NCBI GenBank assembly: GCA_041398605.1 | Contig: JAWKUK010000014.1 | Span: 1-64,000 of the forward strand | Direction of reading: 5' to 3' | DNA: 64,000 bases | From: JAWKUK01 sp041398605 | GTDB taxonomy: Bacteria; Planctomycetota; UBA1135; GCA-002686595 | Shown: positions 28,688-38,740 of the stretch, in pieces | Layout of the letters: each line of letters starts with the position of its first letter | Position numbering within the stretch: position 1 is the stretch's first letter | Notes under the pieces: model-generated | What the model was told of the DNA's origin: nothing | Database searches by the model: none | What the model saw: only the letters and a program-made list of their open reading frames with translations | Program-made: the position numbers and the translations under genes

Positions 28688-30331
28688 ATGCATCGAACGC
28701 TCCACCTCCGCCCGCGGGCCACGCTCTTGGCCGCCCTCTGCGGGCTCACTTGGCTCTCTTGTCGTTCGCCCGAGGCGTTTGTCGCCGAGGCCGACGGGCA
28801 GGTCTACGACCTATTGCATGCGCGCCTCGAGGCGCTGAAGTCGGGGGACCTCGACTTCGACATCGCGCCGCCGACGGACAGCCTGCGCGCGAAGATCGTG
28901 GCGGGCGAGACGACGACGGTCGGCCCGCTGACGCTCGTCGAGTGCCTCGAGATCGCCGCCGAGGACAGCGAGCGGTACCGCACCGAGCGTGAGGCGCTCT
29001 TCCTCGAGGCGCTGAACCTGACGCTCGACCGCTGGCGCTTCGGCTGGCAGCCGACGCTCGACGGCGGCGGCGCGCTGTCCGGCACGGGCGGCCAGAGCTC
29101 CAGCGCCTCGATCGACAGCAACCTGCGCCTGCAGCGCCTCTTCGGCTCGGGCGCGCGGGTCATCGGCGACATCGGCGCCAGCCTCTTCCGCGTCCTCTCG
29201 ACCGGCGACGCCTTTGACCTGGTGTCGGACCTCGGCCTCAGCGTCACGCAGCCGCTGCTGCGCGGCTTCGGCTCCGCGATCACGCTGGAGCCCCTGACGC
29301 AAGCCGAGCGCGACCTCGTCTACCGCGCGCGCAGCTACGAGCGCTTCCGGCGCACGTTCTCCGTCGACGTCGCGACACAGGTCTACGGGCTCCTCGAGGC
29401 CTACGACAACCTCGCGAACGAAGAGCGCAACTTCAACAACCTCGTCGTGCTGCGCAAGCGCAACGAGGCGCTCGCCGAGGCCGGCCAGATGTCCGACATC
29501 CAGGCCGACCAGGCGCGGCAGGACGAGCTGCGCTCGCAGAGCCGCCTCGTCGCCCTGCGCGGCGACCTGGAGCGCCGCTTGGACACGTTCAAGCTGTTCC
29601 TGGGCCTGCCCATCAGCTGCGAGCTCTCGCTGGACCGCGGCGAGTTCGACCGGCTGACGGACGAGGCCTCCCTGCTCGACTCGCTCGAGGGCTTCAACAC
29701 GGAGCGCGTCGTCGACTTCGCGTGCGCAGAGCGCCTCGATGTCGCGACCTCGGCGCAGGCCGTCGAGGACGCCGAGCGCGCCGTGCGCATCGCCGCGGAC
29801 GACCTGCGCGCGGGCCTCGATCTGCGCGCCGGCGTGAACTCGACGAGCCCGGACGGGAAGCCGCTCTCACACCATAGCGACGACGTGCGTTGGTCGCTCG
29901 CGCTCGACGTCGACCTGCCGATCGATCGGCTGCCGGAGCGCAACGCGTACCGCTCGAGCCTCGTGCGCTTCGAGGCGGAGCGCCGCGGCCACGAGCGCTT
30001 CCTCGACCGCGTGTCGACGGACGTGCGCGACGCGATCCGCCAGGCGCGCAACGCGCGCGCCTCGTACCAGATCCAGGTGCGCGCCGTGCAGCTCGCGGAC
30101 CGACGCGTGCGCAGCGCGAACCTGAACCTCGAGGCCGGCCGGGCGAGCACGCGTGACGCGCTCGAGGCGCAGTCTTCGCTGCTCGAGGCGCAGAACGCGC
30201 AGACCGCGGCGCTGATCGACTTCAACCTCGCGATGTTCGACCTGTACCTCCAGCTCGAGGTCCTGCGCGTCGACGGCGATGGCATCCACGTCGACGCTGA
30301 CCTCGTGCAGCGACTCCTCGCAAACGGGTGA
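28688..30331 (+). CDS. TolC-family outer-membrane efflux lipoprotein
   Basis: 547 residues from ATG at 28688. The signal ends at LTWLSC, a lipobox. The body shows the two-fold TolC plan: strand segments with LRLQRLFGSGARVIGDIGAS and LSVTQPLLRGFGSAI, then long helices (VYGLLEAYDNLANEERNFNN, QADQARQDELRSQSRLVAL). The second half repeats it (VRWSLALDVDLPIDRLPERN, ARNARASYQIQVRAVQLADR). TolC proteins form the outer-membrane channel of tripartite exporters. The HlyD-like adaptor and MacB-type ABC genes follow in order, so this is the exit duct of that pump. Confidence 0.9.
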   Translation: MHRTLHLRPRATLLAALCGLTWLSCRSPEAFVAEADGQVYDLLHARLEALKSGDLDFDIAPPTDSLRAKIVAGETTTVGPLTLVECLEIAAEDSERYRTEREALFLEALNLTLDRWRFGWQPTLDGGGALSGTGGQSSSASIDSNLRLQRLFGSGARVIGDIGASLFRVLSTGDAFDLVSDLGLSVTQPLLRGFGSAITLEPLTQAERDLVYRARSYERFRRTFSVDVATQVYGLLEAYDNLANEERNFNNLVVLRKRNEALAEAGQMSDIQADQARQDELRSQSRLVALRGDLERRLDTFKLFLGLPISCELSLDRGEFDRLTDEASLLDSLEGFNTERVVDFACAERLDVATSAQAVEDAERAVRIAADDLRAGLDLRAGVNSTSPDGKPLSHHSDDVRWSLALDVDLPIDRLPERNAYRSSLVRFEAERRGHERFLDRVSTDVRDAIRQARNARASYQIQVRAVQLADRRVRSANLNLEAGRASTRDALEAQSSLLEAQNAQTAALIDFNLAMFDLYLQLEVLRVDGDGIHVDADLVQRLLANG

Positions 30332-30438
30332 CCCAGAGATCCAACACCGAGCGCAGCACGGGCCGCGCACCCCATCACCTGTCAGGACCACCGGACAGGA
30401 CCACCTGCTAGGGGCGATGCGCCCCTCAGGAGCACACC

Positions 30439-32365
30439 ATGGCGAAACGTAAAGGCAGCGGGCTCAAGTACCTGGTCTTCTTCGGCGTCCTCGCGGGCGG
30501 CGCGTACGGCGCGCACCGCGCGGGCTGGACGGACCAACTCCTGGCCAAGGACGAAGTCAAGCTCATCGAGGGCGCGCCCGTGCGCCGCGGCGACCTGCGC
30601 GTGAGCGAGGTCGTGCGCGGCAACCTCGAGGCGAAGAACAGCGTCGTGCTGCGCTCGCAGCTCGAGGGCCGCTCGACGATCATCTTCCTCGCCGAGGAGG
30701 GCACGCGCGTCGAGGCAGGTGACCTCGTCGCCGAGCTCGACGTGTCGCAGGTCGACGACGAGCGCGTGCGCCAGGAGATCGCCGTGCAGCAGGCCGAGCT
30801 CGAGGTCACGAAGGCCGAGAAGCAGGTCGAGATCCAGGTCATCCAGAACCGCACGGACCTGGCGGCGGCGGCGCTCGAGGTCGAGCTCGCTGAGCTCGAC
30901 CTGAAGAAGTACGGGGACGAGGAGAACGGCGACTGGGTGCTGGAGCTCGCCAAGGCCCAGGAGTCGGTCACGATCAAGGACGAGGAGTACAAGCGCGCCG
31001 ACAACGAGCTCGTTTGGACCGAGAAGCTCGCGGAGGAGGGCTTCATCCAAAAGAGCCAGCTTGACGCGGACCGCCTCTCGAAGCAGCGCGCCGCGATCGA
31101 GCTCGAGCAGGTGAAGCGCGAGCTCGCGTCGAAGATCGCCTATGGCACCAAGCGCAAGCTCGCCGAGCTCAACGCAGAGGTCGAGAACCGGAAGAGCCTG
31201 CTCGAGAAGACCGAGAAGCAGGCCGAGGCGAAGATGGCGGACTACACCGCCGCGCTCACGTCCGCGACGTACAAGCTCGAGCGCGAGCGCGAGAAGCTCA
31301 CCAAGATCCGCGACCAAATCGGCAAGGCGAAGCTCTTCGCGCCCGAGGCCGGCCTGGTCGTCTATGCCCGCGAGCAAGGTCGCATGGGCTCGACCGAGGT
31401 CATCGACGAGGGCCAGGAGGTCCGCGAGCGCCAGGAGATCATCTCGATCCCGCGCGCAGGCGGCATGGTCGTCAAGGCGAGCATCCACGAGACGAAGCTC
31501 AAGAAGATCCGCACCACGATGCCGTGCCTCATCACGGTCGACGCGTTCCCGAACCGCGTGTTCAACGGCACGGTCGACTTCGTCGCGGTGATGGCGGACT
31601 CGGGGAGCTGGCGCTCGAACCCGAACACGCGCCTCTACAAGGCCGAGATCGGCCTGTCCGACGGCATTTCGGAGATGCGGCCGGGCATGTCGTGCAACGT
31701 TGAGATCTTGATCGACGACCTGAAGGACGTCCTCTACGTCCCGCGCCAGTGCGTGCTGCTCGACGGCGGAGAGACGATCGTGTTCCTCCAGCAGGGCGAC
31801 GACGCGGTGCGCCGCAAGGTCGAGGTCGGCCTGGACAACTCCAAGTGGGTCGTCATCAAGTCGGGCGTGACCGAAGGGGACGTCGTGCTCCTCGCGCCGC
31901 CGGCGAACTTCGACCCGGCGCCGGCACCCGAGCAAGAGGTCGACCCCGCGATCGCTGCGGCCGCCGCGGCAGCCGCCGCGAACGGCGCGCCCGTGATGCC
32001 CAGCGGTGGGGCCCGGCGGGCGGGCCGCCGGCCGGCTTCGACCCGAGCCGCATGCGCGGCGCGGGCGGCCAGGGCGCAGGCGCGGGCTTCGACCCGAGCC
32101 GCATGCGCGGCGGCGCTGGCAATGGCGCGGGCAGTGGCGCGGGGGCCGCGCCCGGCGGCGCAGGTGACGCGGCGTCCGGGGCCCCGACGGGCAGCGGCCG
32201 CGGTCGGCGCGGCGACGGAAGCACCGGCGGTCGCCCCCAAGGCGCTGGCGGCGCCCCGGGCGCCGGCGGTGGCGCGCCTGCCGGGGACGGTACGGGCCGG
32301 CCGGGTCGACGCGGCGGCGCCCCGGGCGCGGGCGGCGCTGCCCCCGCGAGCGGAGGCGGCGACCA

Positions 32366-32369
<4 letters not shown>
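30439..32369 (+). CDS. HlyD/MacA-type periplasmic adaptor, apparent frameshift near its C-terminus
   Basis: ATG at 30439. Order: one membrane anchor (LKYLVFFGVLAGGAYGAH), a lipoyl-like half (VRRGDLRVSEVVRGNLEAKN), a long coiled-coil hairpin (about residues 105-285, Glu/Lys-rich), the second lipoyl half (APEAGLVVYAREQGRMGS), a beta barrel and a membrane-proximal domain ending GVTEGDVVLLAPP. After residue about 520 the starting frame turns into Arg/Ala nonsense and runs deep into the next gene. One frame back, the sequence reads a Gly/Pro-rich tail with two GFDPSRMRG repeats and stops at 32369, on the next gene's GTG. A missing G in GGGG at 32008-32011, or a real -1 shift, explains both. It links the MacB-type transporter to TolC. 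Confidence 0.85.
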
Positions 32370-33103
<734 letters not shown>

Positions 33104-33163
33104 CCCGCCGGCAGCGCCCCACTCGACCTCGAACCAGGCGACACCACCGGCCCACCGGTCTCC

Positions 33164-34441
33164 ATGCGCGGTAGCACACTCTTTCGGACGGTTCGGCTCG
33201 GTATCTCGAGCCTCCTGCTGCACAAGCTGCGCAGCGCGCTGACCATGCTCGGCGTGCTGTTCGGCGTGTCGAGCGTCATCGCGATGCTCGCGGTCGGCGA
33301 GGGCGCGAGCGAGCAAGCGCAGGAGCAGATCCGCAAGCTCGGCAGCCGCAACATCATCTTGCGCAGCGTCAAGCCGCCGGACGACGGCAACAACGACGCG
33401 GAGGTGCGGGTCGCGGAGTATGGCCTCACGCGCGATGACCACGCGCGCATCGAGGGCTCGTTCCCCGGCGTGCGGCGCGCGGTGCCGGTCCTGCAGTCGC
33501 CGGTCGAGGTGCGCGAGAGCGACCTCATCTGCCTCCCGCGCGTCCTGTCGACGCTGCCCGAATACCAAGAGGTCACGCGCCGCGAGCTGTACGACGGCCG
33601 CTTCTTGACGCCCCTGGACGACGAGACGCGCGCGCTCGTGTGCGTGCTCGGCTACGAGGTGGCGCGCTACCTCTTTCCGTTCCAGTCGGCGCTCGGCCAG
33701 CGCGTGAAGCTCGGCGAAGACTACTTCGACGTCGTCGGGGTCATGTACCCTCGCGGGCCGATCGGCTCGATCAGCTCGGACTTCAACTCGGAGACGGGCG
33801 GCGAAGTGTTCGTGCCGCTCGCGACGGGCCGCGCCTACTTCGGCGAGCGCCAGACGATCATCCGCGGCGGCACGATGGACTCACAAGAGGTCCAGCTCCA
33901 CGAGATCGTCGTCGAGGCCGAGCGCGACGAGGACGTCGCGTTCATCGCCGACGCGTGCCGCGAAATGCTGCGCCGCGGGCACAACCAGAAGGACTACGAG
34001 GTCATCGTGCCCCTCGAGCTCCTGATGCGCGCCGAGGAGACGAAGAAGATCTTCAACCAGCTCCTCGGCAGCATCGCCGGCATCTCGTTGCTCGTCGGCG
34101 GCATCGGCATCATGAACGTCATGCTCGCGACCGTGACCGAGCGCACGCGCGAGATCGGCGTGCGCCGCGCGCTCGGCGCGCAGAAGCGCCACATCGTGAC
34201 GCAGTTCTTGGTCGAGACGATCGTGCTCTCCAGCACGGGCGGCTTGCTCGGCGTGCTCGTCGGCATCGCGAGCCCGTGGGTGATCTCACAGGTCTCCGAG
34301 AACCCGACGCCTGCGATCGTCACGCCGTTCGCGCCGATCCTGGCGTTCTCGATCTCAGTCGCGATCGGCGTGATCTTCGGGCTGTACCCGGCATGGCGTG
34401 CAGCGGCGATGGACCCGGTCGAGGCCCTGCGCCACGAGTGA
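33164..34441 (+). CDS. MacB-type ABC transporter permease (FtsX fold)
   Basis: 425 residues. One helix near the N-terminus (LRSALTMLGVLFGVSSVIAML) precedes a large periplasmic domain of about 230 residues. Three helices close the protein: LLGSIAGISLLVGGIGIMNVMLATVTERT, a middle helix, and FSISVAIGVIFGLYPAWRAA ending MDPVEALRHE. The GIGIMNVMLATVTERTREIG block and the PxEALR end are diagnostic of MacB permeases. With the ATPase, adaptor and TolC protein it forms a tripartite pump; the substrate cannot be read from sequence (antibiotic, peptide or lipoprotein-like). Confidence 0.93.
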   Translation: MRGSTLFRTVRLGISSLLLHKLRSALTMLGVLFGVSSVIAMLAVGEGASEQAQEQIRKLGSRNIILRSVKPPDDGNNDAEVRVAEYGLTRDDHARIEGSFPGVRRAVPVLQSPVEVRESDLICLPRVLSTLPEYQEVTRRELYDGRFLTPLDDETRALVCVLGYEVARYLFPFQSALGQRVKLGEDYFDVVGVMYPRGPIGSISSDFNSETGGEVFVPLATGRAYFGERQTIIRGGTMDSQEVQLHEIVVEAERDEDVAFIADACREMLRRGHNQKDYEVIVPLELLMRAEETKKIFNQLLGSIAGISLLVGGIGIMNVMLATVTERTREIGVRRALGAQKRHIVTQFLVETIVLSSTGGLLGVLVGIASPWVISQVSENPTPAIVTPFAPILAFSISVAIGVIFGLYPAWRAAAMDPVEALRHE

Positions 34442-34452
34442 GCCGCGCGGCA

Positions 34453-34489
34453 GCGCTGCGCCCCCCGCCTGGCCCAGGGGGTGCAGCGC
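34453..34489. terminator. Strong hairpin between convergent genes
   Basis: Stem GCGCTGC-g-CCCCC pairs with GGGGG-t-GCAGCGC around an 11-base loop, between the permease stop and the protease stop. There is no T-tract, so it is a bidirectional terminator by position and shape only. Confidence 0.55.
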
Positions 34490-34493
34490 AGCC

Positions 34494-35675
34494 TCAGCGC
34501 ACGTCTTGCAACGTCACTTGCACCTCGCTGCGCGCCGCCCCGCGCCGCACGCGCAAGGTTACGGCCTGCCCGACGTCGCGCGTGCCCAACAGGCGCAGAA
34601 GGTCCTCGCGGTTCCGCACGGGTTCGCCGTCGATCGCCTCGATGACGTCGACCGTGCCATCGCTCGCGGAGAGCCCGCGCAGGCCCGCGAGCGCCGCTGC
34701 GCCGCCCGGCGATACGTCCGCGATGACGGCCCCAATGAGGCCGGCGCGCTGCGCGTCGGCGTCGGAGAGCAGGAACACCCCGAGCCCCGCGCGCTCGGGC
34801 TTGCCGCGTTGGATGAGCTGCGGCACGACCCAATTCACCGTGTCGACAGGCACGCTGAAGCCGATGCCCGCGCTCGCGCCCGAGGGGCTGTAGATCGCGG
34901 TGTTCACGCCGATCAAGCGGCCCGAGCTATCGAACAAGGGCCCGCCGCTGTTGCCGGGGTTGATCGCGGCGTCCGTCTGGATGACGCCGTCGATCGGCCG
35001 CTTCGACACCGAGAGGATCGAGCGGTCGAGCCCGCTCACGACCCCCGTGGTGAGCGTCCACCCGAGGCCGAACGGGTTGCCGATCGCGAGCACTTTCTGG
35101 CCGACCTCGAGGTCCTGCGAGGTGCCGATCGTGACCGGCCGCAGCTCCCCGCGCGGGCGATTGATGCGCAAGACGGCGAGGTCATGGTCGGGGCTGCCGC
35201 CGACGAAGAAGCCCTCGTACGAGCCCCCGTTCTCGAACGACACGAAGGCGCGCTCGGCGCCGTCGAGGACGTGGTAGTTCGTGACCACGTAGCCGTCGTC
35301 GGACCATACGAAGCCCGAGCCCTGGCCGTGGGGGACGTCCTCGACGCCCAAGAGCTGGCGCCGCGAGCGCACACGCTCGGTCGTGTGGATGTACACGACG
35401 CTCTGGCGACACTCCTTGAAGAGCGCGATCGTCTCGGCCTCGTCCGACTGGAGCGCCCCCCGCGGCGCGACCTCACGCGGCGCCGCGTCGGGGTCGTGCA
35501 GCGGGCGAAACCAGGGGCGCACTTCGCGCACGAGCAGCACGGTCGACACCAGCAAGAGGGCCCAGAGGACCCAGGGCGGGCGGGCGCCGGCGGCGTGCGG
35601 CGCGCGCGCGCCTGGCGGAACGGGCGGGGCGGGCTGCCCGAACGGCGAGAACGGTTGGAAAGGGGCTTGGGGCAT
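34494..35675 (-). CDS. Membrane-anchored HtrA/DegS-like serine protease with PDZ domain
   Basis: 393 residues from ATG at 35675. An N-terminal proline-rich stretch and one membrane helix (PPWVLWALLLVSTVLLV) anchor a trypsin-like domain. The catalytic triad is visible: His in VVTNYHVLDG, Asp in SPDHDLAVLRI, Ser in NPGNSGGPLFD. A PDZ domain closes it (GAVIADVSPGGAAALAGLRG ... DVIEAIDGEPVRNREDL). Such single-PDZ anchored proteases work in periplasmic quality control or stress signalling. It converges on the ABC permease and is divergent from the coiled-coil protein, with 153 bases between the starts. Confidence 0.92.
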   Translation of the reverse strand: MPQAPFQPFSPFGQPAPPVPPGARAPHAAGARPPWVLWALLLVSTVLLVREVRPWFRPLHDPDAAPREVAPRGALQSDEAETIALFKECRQSVVYIHTTERVRSRRQLLGVEDVPHGQGSGFVWSDDGYVVTNYHVLDGAERAFVSFENGGSYEGFFVGGSPDHDLAVLRINRPRGELRPVTIGTSQDLEVGQKVLAIGNPFGLGWTLTTGVVSGLDRSILSVSKRPIDGVIQTDAAINPGNSGGPLFDSSGRLIGVNTAIYSPSGASAGIGFSVPVDTVNWVVPQLIQRGKPERAGLGVFLLSDADAQRAGLIGAVIADVSPGGAAALAGLRGLSASDGTVDVIEAIDGEPVRNREDLLRLLGTRDVGQAVTLRVRRGAARSEVQVTLQDVR

Positions 35676-35828
35676 GGGCTTCGGGGCCCCCTTGACGGGG
35701 CGTCGTCGCCCGGATGACCGCGGCTCCCTTGCGCCGGAGACTGCGGGCGATTCTGGATCATAGGCCGAGCGTGTGGCACCCTGCACCCGTCGTCCGCGAG
35801 GGGCGGGCGACCGACCGTCCACCGTGCC

Positions 35829-36989
35829 ATGGGGCATTCCCCGGAGCTCGAGATGCGGAACTGGATCAAGGCAAGGGGCTCCGCGCGGAAGTCCGCGGCC
35901 AAGGCCGATCAACCTGGCGCCCAGGCGGATCCGGCGGGGCGTCCTGACGCGACAGCGTCGTCGGGCGCGGCGGGCTCATCGGGCTCGGCGGGCTCGTCGG
36001 GAGGGTCAGCGGCGCGCTCGCTCGCGCTGGAGAGCGGGCTCGCGCAGAAGCGTGTGCAGGCGCTCGAAGCGGAGCTCGCGCGGCACCGCGAGCAGGCGGC
36101 GGCGGCGGCCCTCGAGTCGCAGAAGATCGCGCAGCACGAGGCGACGATCGCGCGGCGCGCGCTGGAGGAGGCGGGCGAGGCGCGGCTCGAGCGCGACGAA
36201 TACCGCCGCGTGCTCGCCGCTGCCATCGCCAACGAGAAGAAGTCGCTCGAGGAGGCGCGCACGGCGCGCGAGGCCTACGACCTCGTCGAGGGCCGCCTCG
36301 CTGCGAAGCTGGCCGAAGCGCACTATGCGCGCGGCATCGCGGACGGGCGCGCGCGCGAGCTGGAGCGCTCGAAGGCCGAGCTCATGGCGCGCCACGCGAC
36401 GGACTTGGGCGAGCTGCGCGACCGCGAGTGGGCCGAGCGCGAGGAGCGTCGGCGCGAGGTGCAGCGGCTCCTGTTCGAGCTCGGCGATGCGCGCGCGACG
36501 GTGCGCGCGCTGCAGGCGCGGCTCGGGCCGGAGCCGGCGCTCGGCTCCGCGGCGCACGCGCGCGCCGCGGCGACACGGCGCGCGATCGCAAGCGCGCTCG
36601 CGGTCTTCTGCGGCCTGTTGGCGCTCGCGCTGGCCCCCGCAGCGATCATCGCGGCGGTCGCGCCCGGGCGCGCCGCATATTTGACCCTCGCGCTCGGGCT
36701 CGGGCCGTGGGCGCTCGTCTTGTCGGCGGCCGGGTTCGGGCTCGTCGCCCTCGGCTGCGCGACGTTGGCGCTGCGCGCCGAGCGCGCGCGGACGGCGGAC
36801 GACCGGGGGTCGTCAGCTCAGCGGGGCGCCGAGTCGGAAGGTGCCCGGTCGGAAGGTGCCGCGTCGGGAGGCACAGGGCTCGTGACCTCTGGGCTCCTGA
36901 CCCCTGGGCGCGCGACCGGCGATGCGCCGCGTGCCCAGGCTGACAGCGCCACGAACGGCGCCTTGGACGCTCCACGGCCGCGTCGCTGA
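35829..36989 (+). CDS. Coiled-coil membrane protein, function unknown
   Basis: 386 residues from ATG 35829 (ATG 35853 also possible). A Gly/Ser/Ala-rich tail at residues 20-60 is followed by a long coiled coil (about 65-235, Ala/Glu/Arg heptads such as QKRVQALEAELARHREQ). Two hydrophobic segments follow (AIASALAVFCGLLALALAPA and LGPWALVLSAAGFGLVALG), then a low-complexity tail with three 15-bp in-frame repeats at 36829-36873. No family recognised; it resembles cytoplasmic scaffold proteins tethered by a hairpin. The next gene starts 26 bases on. Confidence 0.65.
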   Translation: MGHSPELEMRNWIKARGSARKSAAKADQPGAQADPAGRPDATASSGAAGSSGSAGSSGGSAARSLALESGLAQKRVQALEAELARHREQAAAAALESQKIAQHEATIARRALEEAGEARLERDEYRRVLAAAIANEKKSLEEARTAREAYDLVEGRLAAKLAEAHYARGIADGRARELERSKAELMARHATDLGELRDREWAEREERRREVQRLLFELGDARATVRALQARLGPEPALGSAAHARAAATRRAIASALAVFCGLLALALAPAAIIAAVAPGRAAYLTLALGLGPWALVLSAAGFGLVALGCATLALRAERARTADDRGSSAQRGAESEGARSEGAASGGTGLVTSGLLTPGRATGDAPRAQADSATNGALDAPRPRR

Positions 36990-37015
36990 CGCGCCGCACT
37001 CATGCACGCGGACCG

Positions 37016-38725
37016 ATGATGACTCACGCCACAGGGAACGAAGTGAACCGAACGCGCTGGCGCCGCCTCTGGGGGACGCCTTGGGCGCTCGCTCTGCTGC
37101 TCGGCGGGCTGTGGTACGCCGGGCCGCTGCGGGGCCAAGACGGCGACCTGCAGGGCAAGGTCGACGCCCCGCGCACGGTCGCCGAAGCCAGCGCCTTCGC
37201 GCGTACATCCACCAGCACCGAAGCGCGCGCGTTCTTGGACGCGCTGGCCTCGCAGCCCCACGCCGCGCGCCTGCGGCGCTCTGTGATCGGAGCGACGATG
37301 GAGGGCAAGCCCATCGAGCTCGTCACGGTCGCCGAGCCGATGCCGGCGGACGAGGCCGCGTTGCTCGCCTCACCGCGGCTGCGGATCTTCGTGAACGCCA
37401 ACATCCACGCTGGCGAGGTCGAAGGCAAGGAGGCCGTGCTGCAGCTCCTGCGGGAGTTCGCCCAGGGCGAACACGCCGCGCTCTTGGAGCACGCCGTCCT
37501 GTTCTTCGTCCCGGTCTACAACGGCGACGGTAACGACCGCATCCGGCGCTCGAACCGCACGTCGCAGAACGGCCCCGACGAGGGCGTCGGCGAGCGCGAG
37601 AACGCCGCGGGGCTCGACCTGAACCGCGACTTCATGAAGCTGGAGTCGCCCGAGGCGCGCGCGCTCGTCCCGTTGCTCGCGCGGCTCGACCCGCACCTGT
37701 TCCTCGACCTGCACACGACCAACGGCACGGACCACGGCTATGCGCTGACGTACGCGACGAGCCTCGTGCCGTCGCTCGACCCCGAGCTGGAGCGTTACGC
37801 GCACGGCACGTTCCTGCCCGATGTCTCGCGGCGCGTGCTCGAGCGGCACGGCGTCCACACGTTCGACTATGGCAACCTCGGCCGCGCGCGCGCGGACGAG
37901 GCGCCGCGCTGGCAGACTTACGATCATCGGCCGCGCTTCGGCACGAACATGCTCGGGCTGCGCAACCGCCTGACGCTCCTGTCGGAAGCGTTCAGCTACC
38001 TCGACTTCGAGGCGCGGATCGCGGCGACGCGCGCGTTTGTGTTGGAGGCCATCGAGGTCGCGGTGCGTGACCGCGAGCGGCTCCGGCGGATCACGTCCGA
38101 GGCGGACCAGCGTGTCCTGACGGAGGCCGCGCTGCCCGTGGCGATCGACGCCGACTTGGAGCCAGGGACCCCGTTCTCGCTGCGGCTCCAGCGCGTGCGC
38201 GAGGTCGAGGTCCCGTTGGAGGACGGCGCCAAGGGCACGCGCCGCGTCGCGACCGGCGAGGTGCGCACGGTCGACGCGCTCGCGCAGGTCCGCTTCGTCG
38301 CGACGCGCGACGCAGGCCTCGACCTCGCGCTCGACGGCGCGTGGGTGATCCCCGCGCCGAGCGACGCAGTGCTGCGCACGCTCGCGCTGCACGGCATCGA
38401 GACGCGGCGCCTCGAGCGCGCGCTGCACGTCGAGGACGCGCGGGTCTTTGTGCTGCGGGCGGCGCCGAAGGCGCGGCGCCCGTTCCAGGGCCACCTGGAG
38501 CGCACCTTCGAGGGCGAGTGGCGCGCGCGCGGAGCGGACCTCCCTGTGGGCGCGTGCATCGTCCCGCGCCGCCAGCGCCTCGCGCGCCTCGCTGCGTGGC
38601 TCCTGGAGCCGGAGAGCGACGACTCGCTCGGCACGTGGAACTTCTTCTACGCAGAGGTCGACGCGGCGCTCCCGCGCGGCGACGACGCGGTGTTCCCGGT
38701 GTGGCGCGTGACCCGCGGGCTGTGA
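37016..38725 (+). CDS. M14-family zinc carboxypeptidase, exported
   Basis: 569 residues; ATG at 37016 and 37019 are adjacent. A hydrophobic leader (WALALLLGGLWYAGPLRGQ) points to export. The zinc site is visible: NANIHAGEVEGKEAV supplies His and Glu, and LFLDLHTTNGTDHG the later His; GLDLNRDFMKLESPE is the substrate-binding Asn-Arg region. A beta-rich C-terminal part of 250 residues is typical of large planctomycete M14 peptidases. It removes C-terminal residues or acts on peptidoglycan peptides; the substrate is unknown. Convergent with the XylR-like regulator gene. Confidence 0.9.
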   Translation: MMTHATGNEVNRTRWRRLWGTPWALALLLGGLWYAGPLRGQDGDLQGKVDAPRTVAEASAFARTSTSTEARAFLDALASQPHAARLRRSVIGATMEGKPIELVTVAEPMPADEAALLASPRLRIFVNANIHAGEVEGKEAVLQLLREFAQGEHAALLEHAVLFFVPVYNGDGNDRIRRSNRTSQNGPDEGVGERENAAGLDLNRDFMKLESPEARALVPLLARLDPHLFLDLHTTNGTDHGYALTYATSLVPSLDPELERYAHGTFLPDVSRRVLERHGVHTFDYGNLGRARADEAPRWQTYDHRPRFGTNMLGLRNRLTLLSEAFSYLDFEARIAATRAFVLEAIEVAVRDRERLRRITSEADQRVLTEAALPVAIDADLEPGTPFSLRLQRVREVEVPLEDGAKGTRRVATGEVRTVDALAQVRFVATRDAGLDLALDGAWVIPAPSDAVLRTLALHGIETRRLERALHVEDARVFVLRAAPKARRPFQGHLERTFEGEWRARGADLPVGACIVPRRQRLARLAAWLLEPESDDSLGTWNFFYAEVDAALPRGDDAVFPVWRVTRGL

Positions 38726-38740
38726 GCCTGCGCCGCGCGG